A DNA stretch of 64,000 nt from Histomonas meleagridis (lineage: Eukaryota; Parabasalia; Tritrichomonadida; Dientamoebidae). Numbering within the stretch: the first letter of the stretch is position 1; every line of letters starts with the position of its first letter. The notes below the pieces were generated by a model. That model searched no databases. It saw nothing but the letters and a program-made list of their open reading frames with translations, and was not told the DNA's origin. Both the position numbers and the translations under genes were made by a program. Positions 8,743 to 19,565 of the stretch are shown in pieces. The stretch spans positions 310,001 to 374,000 of the forward strand of contig WSYJ01000134.1 in NCBI GenBank assembly GCA_020186115.1, written 5' to 3'.

Positions 8743-10887
8743 TTATTTCTCTTCATACCTCGGGAAATTATGGCACGAGATTGACACATTTAATGGAATT
8801 GGCCTTGCTTGTTGCAAGAAATATGTATAATCCATTTTCCCATTTTTACATAATTCTTGTACAAAATCGAGCCACGTATCCTCAGGCACACCCACAATTT
8901 CATAATCTTTGTTTTGATATTTCTTCAAAGTCTTTTGTATGATGTCTCCATTTCCAGAATTATATATATTCCACAACTCAAAAAACAATTGTTGAGTTTT
9001 CAGTGTTATTGGCATTGGGTTAAAGTCCTTATACAGCTTGGAAAAAGCAACAGCAGATGCAAGCGTTGCAAGTGTTGTTTCAATCACAGAATCAAAACAT
9101 CCCTCACGTATCATAAAGATACCAATTAGGTTAGAAAGTGTTAAAAGAGAGGCATTCGGCTTGTCAATTGACCCAAGAATTTGTGTTATTTCTGATATAG
9201 GAAATACAATTGGATACCCACATCCTGGAGCATCTTCTGGTAGATCAATATCAAACACAACACGAAGAGGATCATTAATTTCGTATGAAAGGAAAGTCGC
9301 AATCTCTCGAATTAATTTTCCAATCACATCAAAGATCTTATCGAAGTCAAGATCCTTCATGTAACTGGTAGGAAGTGTAAAAATGACATTCTCGCATTGG
9401 ATTTCTCCAATTGGAACATCAATGTCTTTGGTCGATTCCCATATACTTGGATCGCCATAGACAACGCGTGGATATTTAACAAAACCTTTGAACGTGAAGT
9501 CCAAAGTCTTTTGCCCTGATTGAAGTTGACTGGTTGCAATGTAAACAGGACCTCCAAATGGTGATACGACATCAGTAGTATCTTTGTTAAGAGAAAAAGC
9601 AAAAACAATAGATGGCCAACGCTTCCATGGTGGTTGTTTTAAAGCCAAAGATTCATGATGAGCGCCAATTTGTAAATTGAGAAAATCAGATGGATCACAT
9701 TCAACAATGCTAACTTTACCAGCTGGAAGATAGAGTCCTGTAGAAGTCCATGTTTCATTCGATATATTAAGTTTCATTGAAAAATCAGCAAGTTCAACAT
9801 CACCGCATTGTCCAGGAAACAACTCATAGCCTGGAAATGGAGTAACAGCTTCCGGAGGTAACTTTGGGAATATATCGAGAAGAATTCCAGAGAGAAGGTA
9901 ATTCGCTGTGAACGATTTGTCAAAAATTTGACTCCCCGACTTTTTGAGATAGCCGATACACATTTCTGAGATATCCGTTAACTGTTGAATTTGACTTTTT
10001 GTTGCGCCATAATTCATATATTGGATGCCTATTGCTGTAGAACAAAGCTCTGGTGAATCCTCAGGTGTATCTGAGGTAATAATCTGTTTAAGTTTTTCTA
10101 TCTGTGGTATGAAATGATGTGAGTAAACAGTTTCAAAATCTTTACATAAAGATATGATAAAAGGTTGTTGTGCAGTCTTGCAAAAGGTATACGCTAGACC
10201 AAACCTGGAAAGGATTTGATTAATGGGGAAATAAAAAGAATTGTTATTGTCTGGGAAATGAAATGTTGCAATTGATCCGCCTTCTTTTATGAAGTTTTTG
10301 AGATCTGAGACTATAGAATCATCAAATAAATCAAAATTGGTTGGCAGAATAATCATTTTGTAGTTGGAGAGCTTACGACTAAGATTGGTTGAAAATCGTA
10401 AATCAAAACCAAAACTTTGAAGGCCAGGCCTCATGGAATCAAAACACTCCTCTGGAAACCCTGCAATGAGAACTGGTACTAAAGCTGTTTTTTGATTTGC
10501 TAACCACTTCAAGCAAGATTTCATGAATTCACAAGTAGGCGTTTGTTCATTTAAATTATATAAAAGCTGATAATGAGGGAAGCACATTATCTTTCCAAAT
10601 TCATATAGAGCGACTGAAATAATTGGGAAACTTTGGCTAATATTATATGTAGGGAAATCAAAATTTGCACAAACAAGTGGGAAAGAGGCTTCTGAAAGGC
10701 ACACCGTTGGAACTATATCCAAGCTTGAACAGTCTATTTCTGTTAAATCATCGAGGATAAATTCAAATATGCACCGAATGATGTTTTTGTTAATAATTCC
10801 AAAAACACCACTAGCCTGGGATTGATTTTTGGCTTTGCCATGAGATATTTTGTATGACTTCTTGTTTGAAGAGGATTGGCATCCCAT
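8743..10887 (-). CDS. TCAF/M60-like protein with dual-acylation N-terminus, HExxH absent
   Basis: The 714-residue product begins MGCQSSSNKK, a typical N-myristoylation plus palmitoylation signal, so it is predicted to sit on the inner face of a membrane. Residues ~60-350 resemble the N-terminal domain of TRPM8-channel-associated factors (TCAF/FAM115). From ~375 the M60-like region follows: STGLYLPAGKVSIVE, then PPWKRWPSIVFAF, then FGGPVYIATSQL, then a C-terminal helical part. M60 peptidases carry a zinc-binding HExxH followed by a downstream Glu. At the equivalent place, before GCFDSVIETTLATL, the sequence reads LSNLIGIFMI, so the zinc site is gone. M60-like proteins are numerous in trichomonads and mucosal microbes, mostly as secreted mucin-directed metalloproteases. 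This one appears cytosolic and non-catalytic. Confidence 0.75.
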   Translation of the reverse strand: MGCQSSSNKKSYKISHGKAKNQSQASGVFGIINKNIIRCIFEFILDDLTEIDCSSLDIVPTVCLSEASFPLVCANFDFPTYNISQSFPIISVALYEFGKIMCFPHYQLLYNLNEQTPTCEFMKSCLKWLANQKTALVPVLIAGFPEECFDSMRPGLQSFGFDLRFSTNLSRKLSNYKMIILPTNFDLFDDSIVSDLKNFIKEGGSIATFHFPDNNNSFYFPINQILSRFGLAYTFCKTAQQPFIISLCKDFETVYSHHFIPQIEKLKQIITSDTPEDSPELCSTAIGIQYMNYGATKSQIQQLTDISEMCIGYLKKSGSQIFDKSFTANYLLSGILLDIFPKLPPEAVTPFPGYELFPGQCGDVELADFSMKLNISNETWTSTGLYLPAGKVSIVECDPSDFLNLQIGAHHESLALKQPPWKRWPSIVFAFSLNKDTTDVVSPFGGPVYIATSQLQSGQKTLDFTFKGFVKYPRVVYGDPSIWESTKDIDVPIGEIQCENVIFTLPTSYMKDLDFDKIFDVIGKLIREIATFLSYEINDPLRVVFDIDLPEDAPGCGYPIVFPISEITQILGSIDKPNASLLTLSNLIGIFMIREGCFDSVIETTLATLASAVAFSKLYKDFNPMPITLKTQQLFFELWNIYNSGNGDIIQKTLKKYQNKDYEIVGVPEDTWLDFVQELCKNGKMDYTYFLQQARPIPLNVSISCHNFPRYEEK

Positions 10888-11350
10888 TCGGAAAGATTCT
10901 CTTCTAACGAATATTGTAAAAAGACTTTCTGCTCAAAAAGTTAAACTTGAAACAATTTTTTGGGAATTTCACTCAAAAGATATTTTACAACAGATCATTC
11001 ACAAATTTCAGTCGATTTAAACGTTGATATTTTGAATTCAGAAACAGTCATTTTCTTTCATACAATTCTTGGCAAATGCCGATGAAAACGATCTAATTCT
11101 ATTCAAAAGTATTTTTTCTCAATATTGAGTACTTTTTTGAATCAATAGGTATCGGTAAGGTAGCTTTTTGTATCAATTTTCAATGCGTTGATGGTTCAGT
11201 TTTCGTTGCCAGAGAAAATCATTTTTATCTAGGTGAAGTGAACAAACGACCGCTTCGAAAATAATTCTTTAGTTTATTCATATCGTTCTGACCGTTAACA
11301 GGTTGCTTGATGAAAATCTAAGTTTGTTTTTAATGAAATTATTTGAAGAA
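10888..11350. other. divergent intergenic region
   Basis: 460 bp between the TCAF-like gene (-) and the importin-beta pseudogene (+). It contains a loose palindrome near 11098-11145 (ATTCAAAAGTA ... TCAATATTGA ... TACTTTTTTGAAT). No gene is seen. Confidence 0.4.
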
Positions 11351-14137
11351 TATGTTTGATCATAAAGATGTAGAAGAGCTGAACACGAAATTTCTCGCAC
11401 TTACTTCTCCTGACCCAAAAGTTCATGATTCAGCTTCGCAAATAATTTAACAAAAAAATGAATTCTGATCCACTTGAATTAGCAATTATATGTGGGTGGT
11501 TCTTAATCAAGCCAATTACCCAGTATCATCTTCCTCGAGTGCTTTACTTTTTATTGATTAAATAATCACTCCTGATGAAAATAATAAAATCGAATTTATC
11601 AGAGAAGAATGGATGAACTATGACCAAGAGAAGCGCAGCTTTATCAAAATTTCTATCCTACGTGCGTTAACTTTACCAGATAGAAGTCTTGCCAATGAAG
11701 CATCACAAACATTAATCAAATTATTTGTAATAGAAAAACATGAAATGCTTCCACTCATTGCACAATTATTTGTTATTATTGAATCATCAGAATACAATGA
11801 TGATACGCATCTCGCAGTCATCAATACTCTTGATTTGTTCAGAAGATATCCTTGATGACATGATTCAATCAGAAGAAGTCAAAGTAGTTCTCGCAAATAT
11901 TTTTTCTTTTATTGGTACGCTTTTTCTTAAGAATAATTCTGAAAACATGTCTTGTACAAGTTTCAATTTGTAATGTATTAAACTCATTAATTTCAATAGC
12001 TACGCCACTCTTTTATCCCCCGGATGTTTTTAATAATTTTGTTACACTTATTGGTAATTATCTTTTTGGTCATCCTTCTCAATTGCTTCATCAGCATTTG
12101 ATGCAACTTTTGACTTCACTCACATTGAAAATTTATGAACACGACGGTTTTAATTTCAGTGGTATCGGCCCTATCGCCCTCAAATTTCTATTCAAAGACC
12201 AAAAACAGAAAAGATCTCTAACGTTCTCAGTTTTTGGGCTAAGCTCACAAATCTCGAAAGGAAAAACACGCAAGCAATTCTATTTAAACAAAGATATGAA
12301 AATCTATTGCAAGAACGTCAACACTCAATTTCAACAACATTACCACCACAGTTCAAATGAGAGATTTAATCAACCCAATTCTTGACAATATAATTCCTTG
12401 TTTAATGGACATGTTAGCACTTATGCCAGACGATGAAAGAGAACCAGAAAATCCTGGGGACCAAACCATCCATGGGAAAGCATTTCAAGTTCTTTCTAAC
12501 ATCTATGAATATCATTCTGATAAAGTATTCTCTTTTATTTTAAAATATTGGCAGACTCATGAACCTTATAGTTCTACATATCCAATTCAAAATTCCTTAT
12601 TATTGACAATAGCAATTGTTTCAAGACCACCTCAATCACCTCAACAAGCAAATGATATTTTTAACTTTTTAACAAGAAATCTTTTATCAGAAGGAGAATT
12701 TTTTATCACCAAATTTTTAATTGAAGCAATTGCACATCCATATAAGCGAATGACAGATACAGCACTTTATGTTATAAGTTTGTTGTTAGAAAACTTTGAT
12801 CTATATATGACAGACGAATATTTTGATATTTTACTTGGACAAATGCAAGCTCATTTTATGGATCATAATATTATTACAGGACGAGTTTTTGCTGTTATTA
12901 ATCAACTAATTTTAAGATGTTATAATTTTAATCATGTGTCACTTTATGAAAAATATTATGAATCTTTAGGAACCTTTTGTGTAAAATTTCTAGGTTTTTT
13001 TTCTCAAACATTTAATGCTCCACCAAGTTTATTACAAACATGTTCTTATGTAATGATAAATTTAATTAAGTATGCACCAGACAGTAAACAAGAAAGTGTT
13101 GGAAAAAATATTTAACCAATCAATGTCAACTATAGATAATTTTAAAGATTTTCAAAACATGGATAATAACAGCGAAAACTTTGCCCTAGTATCAGATAGT
13201 ATTTATTTTGTTATAATGTGTTTCCATCGATTTCCTAATCATTTTCAACATTATGGTGTACCTGTAGCACAAAAATTATTAAGCATAATCAAATTTAGAA
13301 ATGTATTATTAGAAGAATGTTCATATGGTTTAATATCTATAATATCTTCATTAGGTATAAATGTTACAAATATATTTAATGATATGCTTCAATGCATTAG
13401 TTTCTCATTAACAAGTGAAAAACCTTCCGTTATACGAGCTAAAGTTGGAGTACTTGCGGCACTTTATAGAACTGTTTTAAGTGAAGGGGTTAACAATGAG
13501 TGTGCAATAGAATTAATAAATAGATTTCCGACAACTTTACAATTAATCATCGATTGTTTAGTAAAAGGAAATTTTGAAAGAGAATTAAATGTTAAAATTC
13601 TTATGAGTCTTTCAAAAGTTATTAAATCTATTGCTCCTAAGATAAGTAAAGATGAAAGAGACAACTTAATGCAATTATATCGTATATTTGAATACGCCTA
13701 TTAACTTTAGCAATAATAAAAACGAAAAATTCGTATCCGATTTATATACTGCTGTAATTAGAGGTTACGAAGCTTTGCTACATACAGTTAAACCTGGAGA
13801 ATTAAGAAATAGAAGTTTAAAGAGATTTTTCCTTATGAAAACTGTTGATAAAGTATTGGAAATGAAAGAACAAACATTCGATTGCTTAAATGCGATACTT
13901 GATTTATTTATAACTTTTGATGATGTTTTCGGTAATAACTTCTTTCTATGTAGATCAAAAATTTTTCAATTAGTATCATTTGCTTATTGTTTGTCTCTCC
14001 CTGGTAGAAGAAAAGAAGAACTCGAATTAAAACATAAGTCGATGCAATTATTTAGAAAATATCGATATAATTGGAAATTAAAATACCAATGCATTACTTG
14101 GAATCCAATCCCATTTATGACTTCTTCCATTTTCTAA
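11351..14137 (+). pseudogene. importin subunit beta-1 (karyopherin beta), multiply disrupted
   Basis: From the ATG at 11351 the three plus-strand frames together spell a HEAT-repeat importin-beta of normal length (about 850-900 residues): MFDHKDVEELNTKFLALTSP at the N-terminus; EASQTLIKLF; KISNVLSFWAKLTNLERKN, equal to the family's 'ALQGIEFW' HEAT; DDEREPENPGDQTIHGKAFQ, equal to the acidic loop region; and C-terminal HEATs ending near FRKYRYNWKLK. The frame changes near 11450, 11855, 11955, 12200, 12355, 13105 and 13695, and in-frame stops occur early (TAA after ASQII; TAA in FID*IITPDE). Some breaks fit +1 insertions in short homopolymers, but the stops need substitutions, so true decay is likely. 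Importin-beta carries NLS cargo through nuclear pores; a functional copy must lie elsewhere. Confidence 0.8.
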
Positions 14138-14617
14138 AGTTAGAAATAAACCATACTTGTAAATCAAATATTTGATTATTGATTATCTATTTCTGTAACT
14201 GTTAAAGCTCCTTCCATTTTTAAACGCCAACATTCAATGCAAAAGGTGTAAACAGAATTACTTTACGCAAATGATGAAAAGATGGAAACGCTTTTCAACA
14301 ATATCTTTTACTATGTGCGTTATCCCATTGGAAAAACATCTTATGGCAATTGGGATATTGTTTCTTAGCATAAAGTTTGGGAGGACAATGAAATTCGAAC
14401 CAAAATATGATATTTTCCATGCAGTTCATCCATTTGTGAAAATATAGATAACACATAAAAGGCTAAATGAATAAAATTTAATTTTTCATATGAGTAAAGC
14501 TGTTTGACGATTTTCAAATGATTTCTTTTAATCATTTTTTGCCCAACATTTGTTTGATGGCTTTTTAAAATGTGTTAGAATGAATGATACAGATTTTGAA
14601 CAATATTATGTGCGATT
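14138..14617. other. intergenic, nothing recognised
   Basis: 480 bp between the importin-beta pseudogene and the outer end of the left inverted-repeat arm. No coding signal is seen. Confidence 0.4.
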
Positions 14618-14891
14618 ACAAATTTGGTTTATGCAACTAATGAAATTGAAGTTATACAAATTATGGAAATGTTATTAGATAAAAGATTCGATATGAATTT
14701 AACAACGAAAGTAGATGGCAAGCAAACAAAGCCACTCCTTCTTGCTTTTGTTTTTAATATTAAGAAATAATATAAAGTGATTGATTGGATGTTAAATAAT
14801 GGAATAGACCCATACATGAAAGCAAGTAATTACAATATATGAATATGTGATGAATATATCTGACAAAAAAATGAAAGAAATTTTCAAATAA
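14618..14891 (+). pseudogene. C-terminal fragment of a trichomonad ankyrin protein (left copy)
   Basis: The plus strand reads ATNEIEVIQIMEMLLDKRFD...KQTKPLLLAFVFNIKK, then TAA, then YKVIDWMLNNGIDPYMKASN. After a one-base frame change it continues YEYVMNISDKKMKEIFK to a stop at 14889-14891. The helical pattern 'VIDWMLNNGIDPY' is ankyrin-like. Both inverted-repeat arms share the same stop and frame change, so decay preceded the arm duplication or homogenisation. Confidence 0.5.
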
Positions 14892-15100
14892 ATAACAAAT
14901 GTCATATATTTTATTCCATATCTTAAGTTGTGCTTGAATTATTTTTTCTGTAATAATATTTTATAATTTATATGTAATTAAGTATAATTTAAGAATATAT
15001 ACATTTATATTATTAAACAGTTTTTATATGTTCTTATTTCAAAAAAACATTACAAATGATTTTATGTGTTATAAAAATATTTAATATATAAAAACATTTA

Positions 15101-16002
15101 TTAATCAACACTTTCAATTTCATTACTGTTATCGTTGCAATATTGTTCTTCGTCGTCATCTGATGACTTTAGTTCTGGATATTCGTCAATGTTGCCGCCT
15201 TTAGAAAGTAATCTTTCGCGTTGCATTCGTCGAACTTCTCGAAATGATATTTCTTCTTTTTCGACGTTTTTTCTTCTTTAATTCGTTGACGAATAAATTG
15301 TTCGCGGCGATGTCCGCCTTCGTAATAACTTTCAACAAGAAGACGCTCATTAGTATCAACTGTTGAATCATCAAGATACGTGAGGATTTTTACATAGATG
15401 TATAACAGAACGTCGATAATGTTGACATTGATCAACAATCGGATTGTTTTCAAGTCGAAGAACTCGAAGTTGACTCATATGACTCAATATTTCAATAATT
15501 CCGATTTCATAAAGTTTATTATCGCTAATATTAAGGATTTCAAGTGATTGACACTGTAAAATTCCTTGAATTGAGTTGATTGTATCAAGTCGATTATGAT
15601 CAACATCAAGTGTTTGAAGTTGTTGACAATGTTCAAGACCTTCAATATTTTGAATATAATTATGTGATAAATTTAATAAATGAAGTTTTTGAAGTTCTTC
15701 AAGACCTTCAATTTTACTGATAAAATTATTTTGTAAATATAAACTTTCTAATTGTTTTAAACTTGAAAGACCTTCAATTTTAGAAAGTTGATTATCATTT
15801 AACCAAAGAACTTTAACATTAATATATGGATCAAGATGTTGAATTTTCGTAAATCCTTCAAAAATGAAGATATAAAAACTTCGTTAATTTCTGGAATACT
15901 ATATAATTTATTTTGACGACATAATTCTTGAATGATTTGTGGTGTCATTTCATAATTATCTTCTTCTTCTTCTTCTTCTTTGTTGTTGTTATTATTATTC
16001 AT
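15101..16002 (-). pseudogene. DNAAF1/LRRC50 dynein-assembly factor, left-arm copy with several +1 shifts
   Basis: This is the mirror copy of 27327-28224. It begins with the same ATG, poly-Asn and poly-Glu start (MNNNNNNKEEEEEE) and LRRC50 signature (MTPQIIQELCRQNKLYSIPE). Extra bases in homopolymers relative to the right copy (near 15864, 15877, 15385, 15267 and 15257) destroy the frame early. At the one site where the right copy is broken, this copy keeps the correct frame (GGAATTTTACAG, four Ts). Neither copy is intact as written, yet between them each position has an open version. Confidence 0.85.
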
Positions 16003-16081
16003 TAATTTTATTGATTTATTTGTGGAGTGGCCGTTTAAAAATAAACTATAGAAAAAAATTAAATTTTTTTTTCTTTCTTTT

Positions 16082-16400
16082 ATGAATTCAAGAATTAAAA
16101 AAATGCTTCCACTTGGTTGTAAATCTGTTCAAGATTATATTCTTCATTATCATCAAAAATCATGTTCAAAACAAGAACAAAGTTTAAATCTTCATCAAGT
16201 TAATAAAAGTAATTATCTTCAAAATTTACCGACAGAAAAAAACTCTTTCTCATCAAATTAAAGGCAAAACACCAGATAATAGCAAACGTATATCTTTTTA
16301 TGAACGATCTTTCCCAAACGATATTCCTTCGTCTTCACTTCTTAAGCCTTCTGATATATCTTTTTCTTCAACTTATCAAAACAATAAAAAAGATGATTAA
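16082..16400 (+). pseudogene. left-arm copy of the 105-residue unknown gene, one +1 frameshift
   Basis: It is identical in layout to 26930-27247. A run of seven As (near 16236-16242) replaces six As in the right copy, so the frame breaks after the segment LQNLPTEK. The start is 79 bp from the divergent DNAAF1 start, as on the right arm. Confidence 0.75.
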
Positions 16401-16442
16401 AATTTTACAAATATTAATTTTATTCTTTTTTTTTATTACTTT

Positions 16443-17365
16443 TCATATGTACATTAATGCTAACGCTGTAATTCCTTTTGCATGCGATTTATCATTTAAG
16501 TAAACAACATTTCCTTCATTCACATTCCAAGTTCGATAAGTTTTATCTGTTCCACCTGTCACTACATAATTTGAGTCATTAGTAAAAGCTGCATCCCAAA
16601 TCCATTTGTTTGTGTTATGTTTTAATACTTTCTTTTGTATTAATGTGTTTTTGTCCCAAATTTTGGCTGTCGAATCTGCTGACGTCGTAATAATGTTTTC
16701 TTCATTAGGCGAAAGTAAACATCGAAGAATGACATCGTTATGCGCTTCAAACTCATTCGCTTTATGAAATTCATCGTTATAATGATGAACAACAATAACT
16801 TTACCGTCATGACATCCGCAATAAATTTCTTCCCCATTTCGACTTTGTGAAATACTCCGAATAGGTTTAGTACAAAGACGAATCGAATATAAAAGTTTAT
16901 GCTCACTAATATCCCATGATTCAAGATATCCATTCTCATTACATGTAATTAATAATTTCTTATTCGGATGAAGACAAATATTATTAAGTGGTGATGACGT
17001 AGTAATGGTTTGTTGTGGTCGAATTGATCCTTGTCGTCGATCCCAAAAATTAATCGTACGATCTTCACTACATGTATAAAAAATTATCCCCCTGAAAAAA
17101 ACAAGATCATTAACGTTTGAAAATATGTCACTGCATATTGTGACGGTTTAGAATTTTTTAAAACATCATGGATGATAACATATGGATTTAATGCTAACGC
17201 AATTTCGTTGTTTTCTGTGATAACAATTCGATTAACTTGTGAATTACCAGTGCTAATTTTGCTGAACTTTGGAATATCTTCTTTATCTTCAAAAATTTTG
17301 GTAAAATTAACACTTAAATCATATCCTGCTGTTACTAATATAGGATATTTCGTGCTTGAATTCAT
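16443..17365 (-). pseudogene. LST8 WD40 protein, left-arm copy with frameshifts
   Basis: This is the mirror of the intact LST8 at 25971-26888. The first ~80 codons are identical, then at 17084-17130 several differences cluster: CAGTGAC for CAGGAC, ATATTTTC for ATATTTC, seven Ts for six, GGGGG for GGGG and six Ts for five. They shift the frame before the second WD repeat. Downstream sequence is again nearly identical but no longer in frame with the start. It cannot make full-length protein as written. Confidence 0.85.
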
Positions 17366-17680
17366 ATGAAATTTAAAAATACTGTCTCGTGACGATCAAA
17401 AGTGGCATTGTATTTGGCCGATTTAAATGTAAAAAAATTTTTATTAAAAATGCTTTAAATAATTCTAAATTTATATGTATCATGAAAAAAAATATTAATA
17501 TTTTTAATAATTGGATATGATTTATTTCTAAAAAGTATCCGAATCATAAAATTAATTTAATATTATTTATCATCATAATTATGATAATATGTCCAAATAT
17601 AAGTTCTAAGGATCATTATATTAAATAATTCTTAAATTTTACAACCAAATATTTGATACATTAAATAATTCAAAAGTAAA

Positions 17681-19055
17681 TTATGAATTAACTTTTTGAA
17701 GTAACGTAACAACTTCAGTATACCCATTTTCTATTGCTTTTATAAAAGCCGTATTAAATAATATTAATAATTTCCAAATATTATTTTGTAATTTCAATTC
17801 ATCAAAATAAATACAAAATTGTTATAAGGAGCATCTGTAGAATTGATATCAATTCCTTCTTGTTTAAGAAGTAATTCAACTATTTCTATATTCCCATTTT
17901 CAGATGACCAAATAAGCGCAGTTTCAAATAATTTGAAGAATTTCCATATATTATTTGGATATATAAAATTAATATTACAAATTTCATAGAAAAATATAAC
18001 AATATTTTTGGAATTGATATTAATTCCTTTTTGGTCAAGAAGTAATTTAACTATATCTGTATAACCATTTTTAGATGCACAAATAAGTGCTGTATAAAAT
18101 GATTTTAATAATTTCCTTATATTATTTTGAAATTCCGATATATCAAAATAAATTTTAAACAAAACAAATAAATATTTTTGGCATTGACATCAATTCCCTC
18201 ATGTTCAAGAAGTAATTTAACTATTTCTATATAACCAAAAGATGATGCAATAATAAGTGGTGTGTTAAATGTTTTAAACAATTTCCAAATTTTAATTTCA
18301 ATCAGAAAGACATCAAAATAAATTTCACACAAATCAAATAAACATTGTAGTCATTGATATTAATTCCTTTTTGATCAAGAAGTAATTTAACTATTGCAGA
18401 ATGATTAGTTTTAGATGCACATATAAGTACTGTATCAAATATTTTAATTGATTTCCAAATATTACTTCGAAATAGAAAATTATTAAAATAAATATTAAAT
18501 GATATAATTAAATATTTTTAGTATTAATATCAATTTCTTCTTTTTCGAGAAGTAATTTAACTATATTTATATAACCAAAAGAAGATGCAATAATAAGTGG
18601 TGTATTAAATATTATGAATAATTTCCAAATATTATTTTGAAACAGAAAATTATTATTACAAATTTTATATAAAACAAATTAATATCTTTGGCATTGATAT
18701 TAATTTCTTTTTGATCAAGAAGTAATTTAACTATTTCTATATTCCCATTTTCAGATGACCAAATAAGCGCAGTTTCAAATAATTTGAAGAATTTCCATAT
18801 ATTATTTGGATATATAAAATTAATATTACAAATTTCATAGAAAATATAACAATATTTTTGGAATTGATATTAATTCCTTTTTGGTCAAGAAGTAATTTAA
18901 CTATATCTGTATAACCATTTTTAGATGCACAAATAAGTGCTGTATAAAATGATTTTAATAATTTCCTTATATTATTTTGAAATTCCAATATATCAATATA
19001 AATTTTAAACAAAACAAATAAATATTTTTGGCATTAATATCATTTTCTTCTTGTT
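17681..19055 (-). repeat. headless ankyrin-module array in the left arm
   Basis: On the minus strand this array repeats the ankyrin modules of gene 2 (cores such as TALICASKNGYTDIVKLLLD and TPLIIASSFGYIEIVKLLLE). It ends with the same short final module and TAA at 17681-17683. It lacks the long N-terminal (DUF3447-type) frame that precedes the right-arm array. Its 5' end stops abruptly at 19055 next to GGCCGATTTAAAT. Units follow the 170-bp spacing described for the other arrays, with one 171-bp unit. It also contains a tandem duplication of about 305 bp. Without a head or start codon it is probably silent. Confidence 0.8.
17881..18186 (-). repeat. 305-bp segment tandemly reused at 18732-19035 (two ankyrin modules)
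   Basis: Positions 17881-18186 and 18732-19035 are nearly identical; one base of a poly-A run and a few substitutions differ. The second copy lies at the inner end of the left array and has no counterpart on the right arm, so it was added after the arms formed or lost on the right. Confidence 0.85.
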
Positions 19056-19075
19056 CAAGCTCGGCCGATTTAAAT

Positions 19076-19565
19076 ATTGCACTTTATCTATTTTATACGA
19101 ATTCGAAATGAAAGCATTACATTAACCATTATGCTGTAATTATATAGATGATGTTTTCCAAGTTTAATATCCAATTAATTTCAAGATATTTAAAATATTT
19201 ACACAAATTCTGTTAAATTTTATATACAACATTACTTCACAATTAAGGAACCACATTTTATTGTTAAATTATTATTTTTGATCAAGATATTTGTGTTTAA
19301 TTAAACTCACTTACCGATCAAAAGTATTCAAAAAGCAGCCGTTTTTGTAGACGAACGATAGACGAATAAAATGATCAGGAAACATTTCATAGAAAAAAAT
19401 TACCTTCGTTTTGAATCTAACAGATTATAATATGTTATTATTATTAGTGGAGCTGTCTATTAATTCACAAAATTGCATTGCATCACACATTACCAAAAAA
19501 ACACAAATCTAAATAAAATTGTATTAAATATTAAATTTACATTTATATACATTCTTTACTATATA
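19076..19565. other. intergenic, nothing recognised
   Basis: About 490 bp between the left ankyrin array and the transporter gene. No gene is seen. Confidence 0.4.

Larger units (their letters stand above)
14618..18720 (+). repeat. left arm of large inverted duplication (~4.1 kb)
   Basis: The reverse complement of this segment matches 24615-28710 almost base for base. Paired coordinates sum to about 43327 at the outer end and 43336 at the LST8 start, so this arm is about 9 bases longer. Most differences are single extra bases in homopolymer runs (for example TTTTT for TTTT near 15878), with a few substitutions. The arm carries, from outside in, an ankyrin fragment, DNAAF1, a small unknown gene, LST8 and an ankyrin array, all in mirror order to the right arm. 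Outside 14618 the flanks differ. Confidence 0.95.
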
